From: Patescibacteria group bacterium AH-259-L07
GTDB taxonomy: Bacteria; Patescibacteriota; Patescibacteriia; UBA2591; UBA6264
NCBI GenBank assembly: GCA_027718005.1
Contig: JALLOP010000086.1
Span: forward strand, 1-5,685
Reading direction: 5' to 3'
DNA: 5,685 nt
Shown: positions 4,855 to 5,685 of the stretch, piece after piece
Position numbering within the stretch: position 1 is the stretch's first letter
Layout: each line of letters begins with the position of its first letter
Position numbers and translations under genes: made by a program
The notes under the pieces: generated by a model
Database searches by the model: none
The model's input: only the letters and a program-made list of their open reading frames with translations
What the model was told of the DNA's origin: nothing

Positions 4855-5667
4855 CTATTGGTTTTGTAATGCTTTTTCTATTGCTGACTGTAACGATGGA
4901 TAGGGAACCGCACCTACTAACAATTCGCCATTGATAAAGCTTGCGGGCGTTCCTCTTACGCCTAATCGAATACCAAGCTGATAATCTGCCTCAACTCTAT
5001 CCTTATACTTTCTGCTGCTCACACACTCATTAAACTTATCTACATTCAATCCTAGATCTCCTGCGACTTCACTGTAATAATCACTGCCCAAGCGAGACTG
5101 ATTTTCAAACAATGCATCACCAAACTCCCAAAACTTATTTTGCTCAGCAGCACATTCTGAAGCTTCGGCCGCAGGCCGCGCCTGCGGATGAATCGCATCT
5201 AACGGAAAGTGTTTATATACCCAGCGCACTGAATTAGGATACTCATCTAAAATTTGGGTAACCGTTGGATGAAAACGATTACAAAATGGGCACTGAAAAT
5301 CAGAAAATTCAACCAGCGTTACTGCTGCATTTGACTCTCCGCGTACATGATCATCTTTTGAAACCTCAAGACTAACTTTTGTTGTCCCGGCCTCTTGCTC
5401 TGCTCCCTGCGCTGTTTCTTGCGCTGTTTCTTTTTGATTCTCTGGCTGTTGAGCAACTATCATACCAGAAAGTGTTTGCGCTGCATAAATAAGCGCTCCG
5501 CCAAGAATTACACTTGCCGCAATGATAGAAATTCCTAAAAAACGAGTATGTGACATTTTTTTCTTTACTTTATGCTCTTTTTTCTCCTCCTTTTTTTGTT
5601 CCTTGTCCTCCGAAGCACCGCCTGCCGGACGGGCAGGTTTAGCAGAGGAGGATTTTTCTTCTGCCAT
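4855..5667 (-). CDS. DsbA/BdbD-like membrane-anchored thiol oxidoreductase
   Basis: From ATG 5667 this is a 270-residue protein. Residues 1-40 are a charged, low-complexity cytoplasmic tail rich in K and E. A membrane helix spans about 43-66, a Q/E/T-rich linker 73-97, and a DsbA-like thioredoxin fold (Thioredoxin_4 type) 98-270. The active site is FQCPFCNRF (124-132; C126 and C129), and the cis-proline motif is VRGTPASF (237-244; P241). C172 and C215 are additional cysteines common in this subfamily and may form a second disulfide. The likely role is to oxidise cysteines in exported proteins, re-oxidised by a VKOR- or DsbB-type partner not in this window. ATG 5667 is preferred over TTG 5676: AGG (5679-5677) sits 9 nt before the ATG as a good Shine-Dalgarno, and the TTG overlaps it. 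An in-frame TAA at 5685-5683 blocks any longer start. Confidence 0.92.
   Translation of the reverse strand: MAEEKSSSAKPARPAGGASEDKEQKKEEKKEHKVKKKMSHTRFLGISIIAASVILGGALIYAAQTLSGMIVAQQPENQKETAQETAQGAEQEAGTTKVSLEVSKDDHVRGESNAAVTLVEFSDFQCPFCNRFHPTVTQILDEYPNSVRWVYKHFPLDAIHPQARPAAEASECAAEQNKFWEFGDALFENQSRLGSDYYSEVAGDLGLNVDKFNECVSSRKYKDRVEADYQLGIRLGVRGTPASFINGELLVGAVPYPSLQSAIEKALQNQ
5169..5187. repeat. GC-rich 19-bp palindrome inside dsbA-like gene
   Basis: CCGCAGGC (5169-5176) and GCCTGCGG (5180-5187) are perfect inverted arms around CGC. The palindrome is almost all G and C in an AT-rich gene. It encodes the HPQARPAA stretch, which resembles a conserved family segment, so protein constraint may explain part of it. 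Confidence 0.75.
5408..5431. repeat. 12-bp tandem repeat x2 encoding ETAQ-ETAQ
   Basis: TGCGCTGTTTCT occurs twice back to back (5408-5419 and 5420-5431) without a mismatch. On the minus strand each copy encodes Glu-Thr-Ala-Gln, in frame, in the linker between the membrane helix and the catalytic domain of the DsbA-like protein. It looks like a recent slippage duplication that lengthens a disordered spacer. Confidence 0.85.
5621..5637. repeat. GC-rich 17-bp palindrome in the dsbA-like N-terminal tail
   Basis: CCTGCC (5621-5626) and GGCAGG (5632-5637) are perfect inverted arms around GGACG. It encodes PARPAG (residues 11-16) in the disordered cytoplasmic tail, where no structural constraint is expected. 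The block is strikingly GC-rich against its surroundings and looks like an inserted dispersed repeat. Confidence 0.75.
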
Positions 5668-5673
5668 AAAATT

Positions 5674-5679
5674 CAACCT
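5674..5679 (-). promoter_or_regulatory. Ribosome binding site deciding the dsbA-like start
   Basis: AGGTTG on the minus strand (5679-5674) places AGG 9 nt before ATG 5667. This is the best Shine-Dalgarno match in the window and favours the ATG over the upstream TTG, which lies within the site itself. Confidence 0.55.
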
Positions 5680-5685
5680 AAGTTA

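Noticed and set aside
857..5667. Recoded TGA (genetic code 25)
   Set aside because: TGA ends tkt at a normal family length, and no gene needs an internal TGA to be read through.
5668..5676. TTG start for the DsbA-like protein, adding three residues
   Set aside because: The TTG overlaps the AGG that serves as the Shine-Dalgarno for ATG 5667, and an ATG is available.

Overview
This AT-rich window carries six protein genes, all on the minus strand, so it is transcribed from right to left. In transcription order they are a DsbA-like membrane-anchored thiol oxidoreductase, a TlpA/ResA-like membrane-anchored thioredoxin, ribose-5-phosphate isomerase B (rpiB), ribulose-phosphate 3-epimerase (rpe), transketolase (tkt) and a transaldolase (tal) cut by the left window edge. 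The four metabolic genes together form a complete non-oxidative pentose phosphate pathway. No oxidative-branch gene is present.

The gene content, the compact layout, the lysine-rich cytoplasmic tail on the DsbA-like protein and the mostly Shine-Dalgarno-poor starts suggest a Candidate Phyla Radiation (Patescibacteria) bacterium. This is an inference from style, not a proof. TGA is used as a stop (tkt), which argues against the code-25 Gracilibacteria/SR1 lineages.

Layout. 5667-4855 is dsbA-like; a 53-nt gap follows; 4801-4256 is tlpA-like; a 10-nt gap follows; 4245-3805 is rpiB. A 144-nt spacer (3804-3661) holds a 100-bp element bounded by perfect 12-bp inverted repeats and an AU-rich hairpin just before the rpe start. 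3660-3028 is rpe. A 290-nt non-coding spacer (3027-2738) holds five hairpins, a perfect consensus DnaA-box 9-mer, a probable Rho-independent terminator and a promoter-like sequence that would give a leaderless tkt mRNA. 2737-857 is tkt, and tal begins inside its stop codon (ATGA overlap) and runs off the window.

How the genes work together. RpiB and Rpe interconvert ribose-5-P, ribulose-5-P and xylulose-5-P. Tkt and Tal then shuffle C2 and C3 units between pentose phosphates and fructose-6-P/glyceraldehyde-3-P. This supplies ribose for nucleotides or links pentoses to lower glycolysis. The two redox proteins act outside the membrane and have no obvious metabolic link to the sugar enzymes; a terminator-like hairpin inside the end of tlpA may separate the two groups transcriptionally.

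The most unusual features are the hairpin-rich spacers, where several hairpins have a duplicated third arm allowing alternative folds; the Rpe with a glutamine in place of a metal-binding histidine; the terminator inside tlpA; and GC-rich palindromes embedded in frame in dsbA. I did not find a clearly new multi-gene system here.
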